Assembly (NCBI RefSeq): GCF_029350945.1 | Contig: NZ_JARKMS010000002.1 | Location: 293,124-357,123 of the forward strand | Source: Maribacter huludaoensis | Lineage (GTDB): Bacteria > Bacteroidota > Bacteroidia > Flavobacteriales > Flavobacteriaceae | Direction: 5' to 3' | Length of the DNA: 64,000 bases | Shown: positions 17,298 to 25,146 of the stretch, one piece after another | How the letters are laid out: each line of letters starts with the position of its first letter | Position numbering within the stretch: position 1 is the stretch's first letter | Program-made: the position numbers and the translations under genes | Notes under the pieces: model-generated | Database searches by the model: none | Told to the model about the DNA's origin: nothing | Seen by the model: the letters and a program-made list of their open reading frames with translations, nothing else

Positions 17298-19526
17298 CTA
17301 TCGTATTGTTACAGGTGCGGTAGTAATTCTTACTTCAGTCTTTCCAAGTTTCTTACGAGATTCCATGTTCAATTCTTTGTTCTTTTTAAGTATGTCGATC
17401 GCTTTATCAGACGTTATTTTTTCGCCTTCTAAATAAAATATTGCTCCTTTTTTTGCCATGTCTATAGCGTAGTCAAGAGGAGAGGGTGGAGTAGGAGGAG
17501 TGGGTGCCGTGGGACTAGTAAGTTCCATAGTCGTTTTTGAGGATGTTCCTTTTATTCCATTGATGTTTAAGTTCAAATGATTATAGGGGTCTTGATTTTC
17601 AATGATTTCTTTAATTTGATTATCTGCATAATCTGAAGAATTCGGTGCTTTTGGAGCTTTGGGAGCTGGTGGTGGCTCTGGGAAATCAGGGAATGGCTCT
17701 GCATTCTCTTTTTGCTCTTTGGACATTAATTCGTAAATATATTTTAATTGATCTACATCAGATTTCACGATGCGGATATTACCACCATCGGCTATCATAC
17801 GGTTGTATTTTTTTGCAAGCTCATCATATTTTGACATTTGAACAGATGTTGCTCTTTTTTTTCTTTTATCGATTTTAGGGTTGTATTCCTGAATGTCAAT
17901 AGTTGCTGCTCCGTATGCAAGTAATTCTTGCTCCACTTTCATCACTACTTCTTTGGGGCTGTCAGGTACAACCTTTATTATTGTTTTTACAATTTGTTTT
18001 CTCTGGTTAATAGTTAAATGAGAATTTATTTCAGATAAATGTTTCTGCAAATCTTCTAATTCAACTAACTCATCTTGTACAAGCAACTGCCCTTCTTTAT
18101 TTATATTTACGGTTATCTTAGGGATTGTTGACTGTTCATTTTCTCTAAGTCGGTTATAGTAATTACCTCTTGAGTCAACTAATTTGTTGTTTTCAATTTT
18201 AAACGACCAATCTTCATAACCATAAGTAAAATAATAACTATTGGAACGTTTCTTAGGGTAATAACGTACAGCTTTTTTCTTTCCTTCTATAAGATCAAAA
18301 ACCATATAGATATCGTATTCTGAAACAATTAATTTTATATTGTTTTGTTCACTTAACCATTTACCATTTAATTGATTTCTTAAACTATTTTTTTTACGGA
18401 TAAACTTTTTTCCATTAAATTGAATCGTTTTTTCTTCCTGGTTTGTTTTGACTAAGAGTTTTTCTTTGTCAAACTCAGAGTAATAAAATTGCCCATTTAT
18501 TTTTTCAAATTTTAAAATGTTATTTTGATAATTACCCGAAAGCAAATTTTCATTTTCTGCGGTAATTTTTAATATTTCTAATTCATTTTCTTCATTTAAC
18601 CATTCTCCATTTATGGGGTAAGCTTGTGTATCGCTTATGAATTTTTCTTTTCTGTTTGAGAAGCTATAAAGCATGATGGTCAATACGGGCAGAATTAAAA
18701 GACTTCGAATTAAAATACCTCTTTTTGATGTTTGTTTTTTCATGATGATGAATCGTTTTTTGATTGATGAATAATTTATGGCATTTGCAATGCCAACGGA
18801 TTGATGCGTGTGAAAGTTGTCGTTAGATAAGTACGACAGTAAAGTGTTTTGATAGTGTAATTGATTTTCTTGTACTTTGATTACAGCACTATCGGCTAAA
18901 AATTCATGATTGAGTTTTATACTTCTTTTGAATAGATAAATTAGCGGATTAAACCAGAATAAAACTTGTAGCAATTCAATAAAAATAACATCTAAACTAT
19001 GCCACTCCTTAGCATGGGTTTCTTCATGTAATAGTACAGCGGCTGGTATACTCTTAGATTCAAATTTTTGCTTGTTCAAAAATATATAGCGAAGAAATGT
19101 ATGTGGCGGTAATTCTTCTTTTAACAAGACTTTTACCAAGAAATTAAATTTAATTTGGGTATTGCGCCTAACACGGATCCATAGTTTGGCAATGTTATAA
19201 AGAAAACGAAATCCAAAAATTGCAACTCCCAAACCATAAATAGTATAAAGAATTAAGGACCAATTCATGGGCGATTCTTTCATCTCATGAACTATAGGTG
19301 TTATTTCTGGTTGTTCATTTATAGTTAAAACTTGAGTGACAGCAGGGGTTGGTTCTGCTTCTATATATTCGGTAAAAACAATCTGTGGAATTATAAGAGA
19401 AAAAATAAGCGCAGTTAATAGAAAGAATCTTTTAAAATGGTGCATACTTTCCTTTTCAAGCAAAAGTTTATAGAACACTAAAAAAATGCCCATGCATGCC
19501 GTAGATTTTAAAAGATAAATCTCCAT
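17298..19526 (-). CDS. BlaR1-like M56 metallopeptidase sensor
   Basis: A 742-residue membrane sensor of the BlaR1/M56 family. Transmembrane helices near the N-terminus enclose a cytosolic zinc protease site HEETH (residues 167-171) in LLHEETHAKEWHSLD, with a second Glu in KLNHEFLADSAV. In this family, a signal makes the protease inactivate the partner repressor BlaI, encoded directly upstream (2-base gap). The C-terminal ~450 residues are not a penicillin-binding domain. They contain two related blocks starting NGEWLNEENELEIL and NGKWLSEQNNIKLI, then a Pro-rich stretch (TAPTPPTPPSP). No beta-lactamase is nearby, so the signal is probably something else. A terminator follows. Confidence 0.87.
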   Translation of the reverse strand: MEIYLLKSTACMGIFLVFYKLLLEKESMHHFKRFFLLTALIFSLIIPQIVFTEYIEAEPTPAVTQVLTINEQPEITPIVHEMKESPMNWSLILYTIYGLGVAIFGFRFLYNIAKLWIRVRRNTQIKFNFLVKVLLKEELPPHTFLRYIFLNKQKFESKSIPAAVLLHEETHAKEWHSLDVIFIELLQVLFWFNPLIYLFKRSIKLNHEFLADSAVIKVQENQLHYQNTLLSYLSNDNFHTHQSVGIANAINYSSIKKRFIIMKKQTSKRGILIRSLLILPVLTIMLYSFSNRKEKFISDTQAYPINGEWLNEENELEILKITAENENLLSGNYQNNILKFEKINGQFYYSEFDKEKLLVKTNQEEKTIQFNGKKFIRKKNSLRNQLNGKWLSEQNNIKLIVSEYDIYMVFDLIEGKKKAVRYYPKKRSNSYYFTYGYEDWSFKIENNKLVDSRGNYYNRLRENEQSTIPKITVNINKEGQLLVQDELVELEDLQKHLSEINSHLTINQRKQIVKTIIKVVPDSPKEVVMKVEQELLAYGAATIDIQEYNPKIDKRKKRATSVQMSKYDELAKKYNRMIADGGNIRIVKSDVDQLKYIYELMSKEQKENAEPFPDFPEPPPAPKAPKAPNSSDYADNQIKEIIENQDPYNHLNLNINGIKGTSSKTTMELTSPTAPTPPTPPSPLDYAIDMAKKGAIFYLEGEKITSDKAIDILKKNKELNMESRKKLGKTEVRITTAPVTIR

Positions 19527-19528
19527 AA

Positions 19529-19894
19529 TTATTTCTTTTCTATTTCAACGTCTATTAATTTCTTCAATTCTTCCAATTCAGCTTTGCTTAAATTGGTTTC
19601 TTGCGTAAAAAATGATGCAAACTGACTGGCACTATCGTTGAAGAAATTTTTAATGAGTCCGTTTACATGTTTAGAGAAATAGTCTTTTTTCTTAACTAGC
19701 GGATAATATTCTCTGCTTCTGCCATAACTTTTATAGTCAATAAACTTTTTATCGGTCATCCTTTTCAACAAGGTGGCTACAGTAGTGGTAGCGGGCTTTG
19801 GTTCTGGGTAAGCATCCAATAAGTCTTTCATGAAAGCTTTCTTTTGCTTCCAAAGTATATTCATTAATTCTTCTTCCGATTTGGATAGCTGCAT
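19529..19894 (-). CDS. blaI: BlaI/MecI/CopY-family transcriptional repressor
   Basis: A 121-residue winged-helix repressor of the BlaI family (Penicillinase_R, PF03965). The N-terminal domain shows SKSEEELMNILWKQKKAFMKDLLDAYP and the recognition region TTTVATLLKRMTDKKFIDYKSYGRSREYYP; the C-terminal helices are for dimerisation and contain the segment cut in better-known members (ASFFTQETNLSKAEL). It is encoded 2 bases upstream of the M56 sensor. Three operator-like palindromic sites lie directly before its start, so it should repress its own operon. Confidence 0.9.
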   Translation of the reverse strand: MQLSKSEEELMNILWKQKKAFMKDLLDAYPEPKPATTTVATLLKRMTDKKFIDYKSYGRSREYYPLVKKKDYFSKHVNGLIKNFFNDSASQFASFFTQETNLSKAELEELKKLIDVEIEKK

Positions 19895-19896
19895 TT

Positions 19897-19958
19897 TCTA
19901 CAAGTTTAGAATTTGTTCTACAAACATAGAATAAATAATTTGATTCTACAAATGTAGA
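19897..19958. promoter_or_regulatory. Three BlaI-type operator sites
   Basis: Three sites of the form TCTACA-n(2)-TGTAGA or close to it: TCTACAAGTTTAGA at 19897-19910, TTCTACAAACATAGAA at 19916-19931 and TCTACAAATGTAGA at 19945-19958. The last has perfect six-base arms and matches the TACAnnTGTA core bound by BlaI/MecI. They sit just upstream of the blaI start, overlapping the likely promoter. Confidence 0.7.
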
Positions 19959-19981
19959 GGTTAAATGCGTTTTTGGGTGTA

Positions 19982-20527
19982 CTAAGATTTTTTAAAACCT
20001 AATATAATAGAAAGGGCAGCAGCTATAAGACCTGCGGCTAGCAGAACGTTTCCGTTTATGAATCCAAATTGCCAGTGTAGAATTTTAAATTGAGCACCAA
20101 TAATAATACAAATTACCGCAATTGAATATAGAACTATGTTGATGATTTTCTTTTTTGAAGTAGGGGGCTGTTCCTCTAATGTGGAGGAATTATCATTCGA
20201 GAAAAATACATCTTTTATATAGGCAATGATGAAAATTACCAAGGCTATTCTAAAAATATAGGAAAATATATAACCATAATTTAAATGCAGAACTCTAAAT
20301 AAGTAATGAAGTAAAAAGGAAATTAATAAAAATAACTTGGCATAATCTAACCAGTTTTTGATTGGTTTCTTGTAAAACCCTATAATGAAGAAAATAGCGA
20401 TACCACCAACTGCTATAACCAATAATATTTCAGCATAGGGCCAATGCATTATTTTAAAGAGTATGGCAATTAATGCCATGGCAATGTTTAGTCTTAGAAA
20501 TCGGTTGCTTTTTTCCTTGGTAATCAA
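19982..20527 (-). CDS. Multi-pass membrane protein with GldL-like motifs
   Basis: A 181-residue membrane protein with about six helices. Two segments, ILFKIMHWPYAEILLVIAVGG near the start and AQFKILHWQFGFINGNVLLA near the end, resemble each other and the K-I-x-H-W-P motif of GldL, the gliding and type-9 secretion motor protein. A third partial copy is FRVLHLNYGYIF. The cytoplasmic coiled coil of GldL is absent, so this is not GldL itself. It is divergent from the PhnA-like gene, and its own stop lies upstream of the blaI operators. The function is unknown. Confidence 0.7.
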   Translation of the reverse strand: MITKEKSNRFLRLNIAMALIAILFKIMHWPYAEILLVIAVGGIAIFFIIGFYKKPIKNWLDYAKLFLLISFLLHYLFRVLHLNYGYIFSYIFRIALVIFIIAYIKDVFFSNDNSSTLEEQPPTSKKKIINIVLYSIAVICIIIGAQFKILHWQFGFINGNVLLAAGLIAAALSIILGFKKS

Positions 20528-20650
20528 AAGTTTTACTTCTTTGGTTTCTATGTAGAACGGCGAATAAAAGTTTTAAGTGTTTTCAAATAGGCTATGGTAT
20601 GATTTGTTCCCTTTTAAAAGTTTAGATTTGCAGCCTAAAAGCAACCTAGA

Positions 20651-21229
20651 ATGAGCGTAAAAGATAATTTAGAAGCACGTAGTGGTTCCACATGTGAATT
20701 ATGTACCGGAACCAATAACTTAGAGGTTTTTGAAGTTGAACCAGTTTCTATAAGTGGGGTTGATTCTAGTATATTGGCATGTGAAACATGTCGTACTCAA
20801 ATTGAAGACCCGGAACAAATGGATGCTAATCACTGGCGTTGTCTAAATGACAGTATGTGGAGCGAGTATGATTCTGTTAAAGTTGTGGCGTGGAGAATGT
20901 TATCTAGATTAAAATCTGAAGGTTGGCCCAAAGATTTGCTGGATATGATGTATTTAGAACCTGAGGTTTTAGATTGGGCAAAGGCTACGGGAGAAGGTTT
21001 GGCAGAAAGTGAGAAGATAATTCACCGTGATGTCAATGGTGTAATCTTACAAAATGGTGATAGTGTTGTATTGGTGAAAGACCTAAAGATTAAAGGTTCT
21101 AGTCAAGTAGCCAAACAAGGTACTGCAGTAAGGCGAATTTCGTTAGATAGGGAAAATGCTGAATATATTGAAGGCAAAGTGGGTCCTAACCTTACCGTAA
21201 TCATCACTAAATACGTGAAAAAAATATAG
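20651..21229 (+). CDS. PhnA domain protein with N-terminal zinc ribbon
   Basis: A 192-residue protein of the PhnA family. An N-terminal zinc ribbon has cysteine pairs CELC and CETC, and a C-terminal PhnA (SH3-like) domain contains DVNGVILQNGDSVVLVKDLKIKG and EGKVGPNLTVIITKYVKK. The name comes from phosphonate operons, but a role there is not established, and no phosphonate genes are near. A -7 element TAGATTTG lies at 20623-20630, about 20 bases before the start. A hairpin terminator follows at 21287. Confidence 0.88.
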   Translation: MSVKDNLEARSGSTCELCTGTNNLEVFEVEPVSISGVDSSILACETCRTQIEDPEQMDANHWRCLNDSMWSEYDSVKVVAWRMLSRLKSEGWPKDLLDMMYLEPEVLDWAKATGEGLAESEKIIHRDVNGVILQNGDSVVLVKDLKIKGSSQVAKQGTAVRRISLDRENAEYIEGKVGPNLTVIITKYVKKI

Positions 21230-21286
21230 TTGTTCGTTATTGGTTCTCGGCATCAATTTATCATCAAGAAAATATACTTCTACAAT

Positions 21287-21320
21287 AAAAAACGTCTTTG
21301 TAAGCAAAGACGTTTTTTAA
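21287..21320. terminator. Bidirectional hairpin terminator
   Basis: A 14-bp perfect stem: AAAAAACGTCTTTG at 21287-21300, loop TAAG, CAAAGACGTTTTTT at 21305-21318. It ends the PhnA gene on the plus strand and, by symmetry, the M20 dipeptidase on the minus strand. Confidence 0.85.
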
Positions 21321-21323
21321 TTT

Positions 21324-21354
21324 ACTGTCAACTGTCAACTGTCAACTGTCAACT
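21324..21354. repeat. Tandem heptamer repeat ACTGTCA x4
   Basis: Four exact copies of ACTGTCA at 21324-21351, plus a partial fifth that touches the stop codon of the minus-strand dipeptidase at 21353. It sits between the terminator hairpin and the gene end and is a likely site of slipped-strand copy-number change. Confidence 0.85.
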
Positions 21355-22744
21355 ACTTCTTGGTCATTTCCGTAAAATATTGATAGAAATAAGGGATGGT
21401 TTCAATGCCTTTTAAGTAGTTCCATACCCCAAAATGTTCGTTAGGGGAGTGTATGGCATCACTATCTAAACCAAAGCCCATAAGAATAGTTTTACTTTTT
21501 AATTCTTTTTCAAATAGAGAGACTATAGGAATACTACCACCACTACGTTGCGGTATCGGTTTTTTTCCAAATGTGGTTTCGTATGCTTTTGATGCTGCTT
21601 GGTATGCATCAGTATCTATTGGCGTTACATAACCTTGACCTCCATGATGAGGTTTTACTACTACGGTAACACCTTTAGGTGCAATAGATTCAAAATGAGT
21701 TTTAAATAGCTCGGTAATTTCTCTCCAATCTTGGTTGGGTACCAATCTCATAGATATTTTAGCATATGCTTTACTTGCTATAACCGTCTTGGCTCCTTCC
21801 CCAATATAACCGCCCCAAATGCCATTGACATCTAAGGTAGGTCTAATGGAGTTACGTTCGTTTGTAGAATAACCTGCTTCACCATACACTGAATCAATAT
21901 CCAAAGCTTTTTGATATTTTTCAATGCTAAATGGTGCTTTTGCCATTTCTGCGCGTTCTTCGGCGGAAAGTTCCTCTACCTTGTCATAAAACCCTGGAAT
22001 GGTAATATGGTTATTTTCGTCATGTAAACTAGCAATCATTTTAGTTAAAATGTTGATCGGATTTGCTACGGCCCCACCATACAAACCAGAATGCAAATCA
22101 CGATTAGGACCCGTAACTTCTACTTCAACATAACTAAGTCCGCGTAAACCAGTGGTTATAGAAGGGACATCATTGGCGATCATGCCCGTGTCCGATATTA
22201 AAATAACATCGTTTGCCAATTTTTCTTTATTCTCGGCAACATAAATACTTAAGTTATTACTCCCAACTTCCTCTTCGCCTTCGATCATGAATTTTACATT
22301 ACATGGCAGCTGATCGGTTTTTACCATCAACTCCAATGCCTTTACATGCATGTACATTTGCCCTTTGTCATCGCAGGCGCCACGTGCAAAAATGGCTCCT
22401 TCTGGGTGTATATCGGTTTTTTTGATTACCGGTTCATAAGGTGGGGAAGTCCATAATTCCAATGGCTCGGCCGGTTGTACATCATAATGGCCATATACTA
22501 GAACGGTTGGTAGGTCTTTATTTATAATTTTTTCACCATAAACTATAGGGTAACCGGCTGTTTCATGAATTTCAACAATATCGCAACCTGCATCTTCTAG
22601 TTTTGATTTTACCATTTCCGCAGCGTTTAATACATCTTGAGAGAATGCAGGATCTGCGCTAACAGACGGTATTTTAAGTAGTTCTATGATTTCATTTAGA
22701 AATCGGTCCTTGTTTTCGGAGATATAATTCTTTACGTTTTTCAT
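21353..22744 (-). CDS. M20-family dipeptidase
   Basis: A 463-residue zinc metallopeptidase of family M20 (dipeptidase-like subgroup). The metal ligands and catalytic residues are visible: YGHYDVQP (His, Asp), GACDDKGQ (bridging Asp), MIEGEEEVGS (catalytic Glu-Glu), LISDTGM (Asp) and the C-terminal IHSPNEHF (His). The dimerisation lid includes DLHSGLYGGAVANP. There is no signal peptide, so it is cytoplasmic and would hydrolyse dipeptides or small peptides. Transcription ends at the shared hairpin. Confidence 0.92.
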   Translation of the reverse strand: MKNVKNYISENKDRFLNEIIELLKIPSVSADPAFSQDVLNAAEMVKSKLEDAGCDIVEIHETAGYPIVYGEKIINKDLPTVLVYGHYDVQPAEPLELWTSPPYEPVIKKTDIHPEGAIFARGACDDKGQMYMHVKALELMVKTDQLPCNVKFMIEGEEEVGSNNLSIYVAENKEKLANDVILISDTGMIANDVPSITTGLRGLSYVEVEVTGPNRDLHSGLYGGAVANPINILTKMIASLHDENNHITIPGFYDKVEELSAEERAEMAKAPFSIEKYQKALDIDSVYGEAGYSTNERNSIRPTLDVNGIWGGYIGEGAKTVIASKAYAKISMRLVPNQDWREITELFKTHFESIAPKGVTVVVKPHHGGQGYVTPIDTDAYQAASKAYETTFGKKPIPQRSGGSIPIVSLFEKELKSKTILMGFGLDSDAIHSPNEHFGVWNYLKGIETIPYFYQYFTEMTKK

Positions 22745-22804
22745 GCAATTTTTTATCTGACTTTTGATAAAAGTACAAAAAGCGTAATTTTTAAATAGCT
22801 AAAA

Positions 22805-22835
22805 TTTAGAGAATTGATTTTTTGCATTATATTTG
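22805..22835 (+). promoter_or_regulatory. Bacteroidota-type promoter of tRNA-Leu
   Basis: The -7 element TATATTTG at 22828-22835 matches TAnnTTTG exactly. TTTA at 22805-22808 is a 3-of-4 match to the -33 TTTG at the standard 19-base spacing. The tRNA begins 37 bases further on. Confidence 0.65.
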
Positions 22836-22872
22836 CACCCCGATAATCACATATCGTGATTTTGGAAAGTAT

Positions 22873-22954
22873 GCAGGCGTGGTGGAATTGGTAGACACGC
22901 TAGACTTAGGATCTAGTGCCGCGAGGTGTGAGAGTTCGAGTCTCTCCGCCTGTA
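22873..22954 (+). tRNA. tRNA-Leu (anticodon UAG)
   Basis: A complete cloverleaf with a long variable arm. The acceptor GCAGGCG pairs with CGCCTGT (one G-U); the D arm is TGGAATTGGTAGAC; the anticodon stem is CTAGA/TCTAG with loop CTTAGGA, giving UAG; the variable arm is GCCGCGAGGTGT; the T arm is GAGAGTTCGAGTCTCT. The 3' CCA is not encoded. A terminator hairpin follows. Confidence 0.95.
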
Positions 22955-22958
22955 CAAC

Positions 22959-22991
22959 GAAAGCCTTTCAGGAAACTGAGAGGCTTTTTTT
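22959..22991 (+). terminator. Terminator after tRNA-Leu
   Basis: AAAGCCTTTCAG, loop GAAA, CTGAGAGGCTTT, then a T-run; one G-U pair in the stem. Confidence 0.8.
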
Positions 22992-23090
22992 ATGGATTTA
23001 GTTTTAAAAGGAGCATCCTAGATTTCTGTTTCTCATAAGAATTGTAAGTTTTAGTAGTTATTTACTTCTAATATTGGAGAAAGGATAGTT

Positions 23091-24296
23091 ATGGGTTTCG
23101 AAAAAGTATCATTTACAAATTCTGAAGGAAAACAATTAGCAGCTAGGTTAGAAATACCTAATAATCAAGAAGCACATAGCTATGCCATTTTTGCGCATTG
23201 TTTTACGTGTAATAAGAATTTCTCTGCTGTTCGTAATATATCAAGGGCCCTAGTGAATAAAGGAATAGCAGTGCTCCGTTTTGATTTTACCGGGTTAGGC
23301 GATAGCGAGGGCAGTTTTGAGGACACCAACTTTTCATCTAACGTTTCTGACCTTATTTACGCATCTAAGTTTTTAGAAGTGAATTATAAAGCTCCCTCTT
23401 TGCTAGTAGGTCACTCACTTGGTGGTGCAGCCGTTATTTTTGCTTCTGCTAAACTGGAGTCCGTTGTTGCTGTTTCTACCATTGGGGCGCCATCTTCACC
23501 GGCACATGTGCAACATTTGTTCAAATCTAATGTAGATGAAATAAATGCAACCGGTAAGGCAAAAGTGAATATCGGAGGACGCGATTTTACTATCAAAAAG
23601 GATTTTATAGATGATATTGAATCTAAACCAATGAAAGAGGTCCTAAAGAATTTAAGAAAACCGTATTTGGTGCTGCATTCTCCTCAAGATACCATTGTAG
23701 GGATTGAAAATGCAAAAGAATTGTACCAGTATGCACATCATCCAAAGAGCTTTATTTCTATTGATAAGGCCGACCATCTTTTAATGGATAGTGTAGATTC
23801 TACCTATGTAGGTAATGTGATTGCAGTTTGGGCAGAGCGGTATTTGGATATTCCTAAAAGACAGTCTGTAAAAACTACGCATCAGGTGGCAGTAAGTATT
23901 GGTAATGAGGGTTTCACCTCTGAAATAGTGGCCGGTAATCATCTGTTGATTGCAGATGAGCCTAAGGATTTTGGCGGTAATGACTTTGGTCCTTCGCCTT
24001 ATGACTACGTTTCATCTGGCTTGGGAGCTTGTACTGCTATGACTTTAAGAATGTATGCTTCAAGAAAAAAGTGGGACTTACAAAAGATTATAGTACATAT
24101 TGATCACGGTAAAGAATATGCTCCTGATTCTCAAAATACTTCGACTATTAAAAAGATCGATACTTTTAAACGAAGTATAGAATTGTTCGGTAATTTAGAC
24201 GATAGTCAAAAGAGTAGGTTAATGGAAATTGCAGATAAATGTCCTGTGCATAAAACCTTGTCCGCAACATCGGTTATAATAACAAAACTTAAATAA
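23091..24296 (+). CDS. Bifunctional alpha/beta hydrolase-OsmC family protein
   Basis: A 401-residue fusion. Residues ~1-255 are an alpha/beta hydrolase with the nucleophile elbow GHSLGG, an FAHCFTCNKN oxyanion loop and a late His in DKADHLLMD. Residues ~262-401 are an OsmC/Ohr-like domain with the two redox cysteines in SSGLGACTAMTLRMYA and DKCPVHKTL, as used to reduce organic hydroperoxides. This fusion is well known in Bacteroidota and other bacteria. Stress protection is the likely role; the substrate of the hydrolase part is unknown. DUF427 follows after 15 bases, probably in the same transcript. Confidence 0.92.
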   Translation: MGFEKVSFTNSEGKQLAARLEIPNNQEAHSYAIFAHCFTCNKNFSAVRNISRALVNKGIAVLRFDFTGLGDSEGSFEDTNFSSNVSDLIYASKFLEVNYKAPSLLVGHSLGGAAVIFASAKLESVVAVSTIGAPSSPAHVQHLFKSNVDEINATGKAKVNIGGRDFTIKKDFIDDIESKPMKEVLKNLRKPYLVLHSPQDTIVGIENAKELYQYAHHPKSFISIDKADHLLMDSVDSTYVGNVIAVWAERYLDIPKRQSVKTTHQVAVSIGNEGFTSEIVAGNHLLIADEPKDFGGNDFGPSPYDYVSSGLGACTAMTLRMYASRKKWDLQKIIVHIDHGKEYAPDSQNTSTIKKIDTFKRSIELFGNLDDSQKSRLMEIADKCPVHKTLSATSVIITKLK

Positions 24297-24311
24297 AAAA
24301 ACTAAAATAAT

Positions 24312-24599
24312 ATGGTAAAAGCTATATGGAATAATACGGTAATTGCTGAAAGTGATGCTACGGTACAGGTTGAAGGCAACCATTACTTTCCGCCTTCCGC
24401 AATTAAAAAAGAATATTTTACAACTACGGATACACATACAAGTTGCCCCTGGAAAGGAGTAGCATCTTATTATGATATAAATGTTGATGGTGATGTCAAC
24501 AAGGATGCCGCATGGTATTATCCAGAAGTATCAGAATTAGCAAAAGGTATTAAAGGGTATATCGCTTTTTGGAAAGGGGTAGAAGTGAAAGAAATCTAG
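24312..24599 (+). CDS. DUF427 domain-containing protein
   Basis: A 95-residue DUF427 protein. The family pattern is exact: KAIWNNTVIAES, the VEGNHYFPPSAI strand, TTTDTHTSCPWKGVASYY, and AAWYYPEVSELAKGIKGYIAFW. The function is not established; the fold is a small beta-barrel. It is downstream of the hydrolase-OsmC fusion and ends before a good terminator. Confidence 0.92.
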   Translation: MVKAIWNNTVIAESDATVQVEGNHYFPPSAIKKEYFTTTDTHTSCPWKGVASYYDINVDGDVNKDAAWYYPEVSELAKGIKGYIAFWKGVEVKEI

Positions 24600-24604
24600 C
24601 ATTA

Positions 24605-24636
24605 AAAAAGGTCAGTGTTAAACTGACCTTTAAAAT
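24605..24636. terminator. Terminator between DUF427 and the cysteine-rich gene
   Basis: AAAGGTCAGT at 24607-24616 pairs perfectly with ACTGACCTTT at 24622-24631 around a 5-base loop. A/T runs on both sides suit the two convergent genes. Confidence 0.8.
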
Positions 24637-24654
24637 TTTATACGATTAAATCAC

Positions 24655-24903
24655 TTACGCTGTAGCATTTTGTGGAGCCCAGTGGCTGCATGACATGCCT
24701 GGTGCTGCCTTTTGTGGGTTTGCACAATCGCTAGATTCAAATCTAATACAGGTTATACAATTGGTGTCATCCTTCAAAGCGGCTTTCATTTCAAAACTAT
24801 CACAAGTATAACTATTACCAACTTTTACTCCATGAACTTTACAAGTATTCCCTTCTACTAAGTTGTCGCAATTAACGCAACTATTTCCTAATCTTATCGA
24901 CAT
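24655..24903 (-). CDS. Small cysteine-rich protein with duplicated four-Cys unit
   Basis: An 82-residue protein with eight cysteines in two similar units: C9-x2-C12-x8-C21-x12-C34 and C49-x2-C52-x7-C60-x11-C72. The spacing suggests two zinc- or iron-binding knuckles, one of them with a GNTCKVHGVKVG turn. No signal peptide, so the protein is cytoplasmic. I do not recognise a named family. It stands alone on the minus strand, convergent with DUF427, with 243 non-coding bases upstream. Confidence 0.78.
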   Translation of the reverse strand: MSIRLGNSCVNCDNLVEGNTCKVHGVKVGNSYTCDSFEMKAALKDDTNCITCIRFESSDCANPQKAAPGMSCSHWAPQNATA

Positions 24904-25146
24904 AATTTATTGTTTTACGTTCTATATAAATCTACGTTGCTAAACTTAAAAAAACAATTTAAATTGCTGTATTACAGTAGTATGTATTTAGATTATTTAA
25001 AAATAGAAGTATAGTTGAGTAACTCAATGGCTACTTTTGATATTTAGTATTCAGTGTGTCATTTTAATAGCTTGTATAATACTAGAATGTCTCCACTGAC
25101 TTTAAATGCCTTATATTTAAAAGATTGAATATTGATGTTACCTTAA

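Noticed and set aside
17298..19894. Beta-lactam resistance locus
   Set aside because: Only sensor and repressor are present; no beta-lactamase or altered penicillin-binding protein, and the sensor lacks a lactam-binding domain by eye.
21324..21354. CRISPR-like array
   Set aside because: Seven-base units without spacers; a simple tandem repeat.
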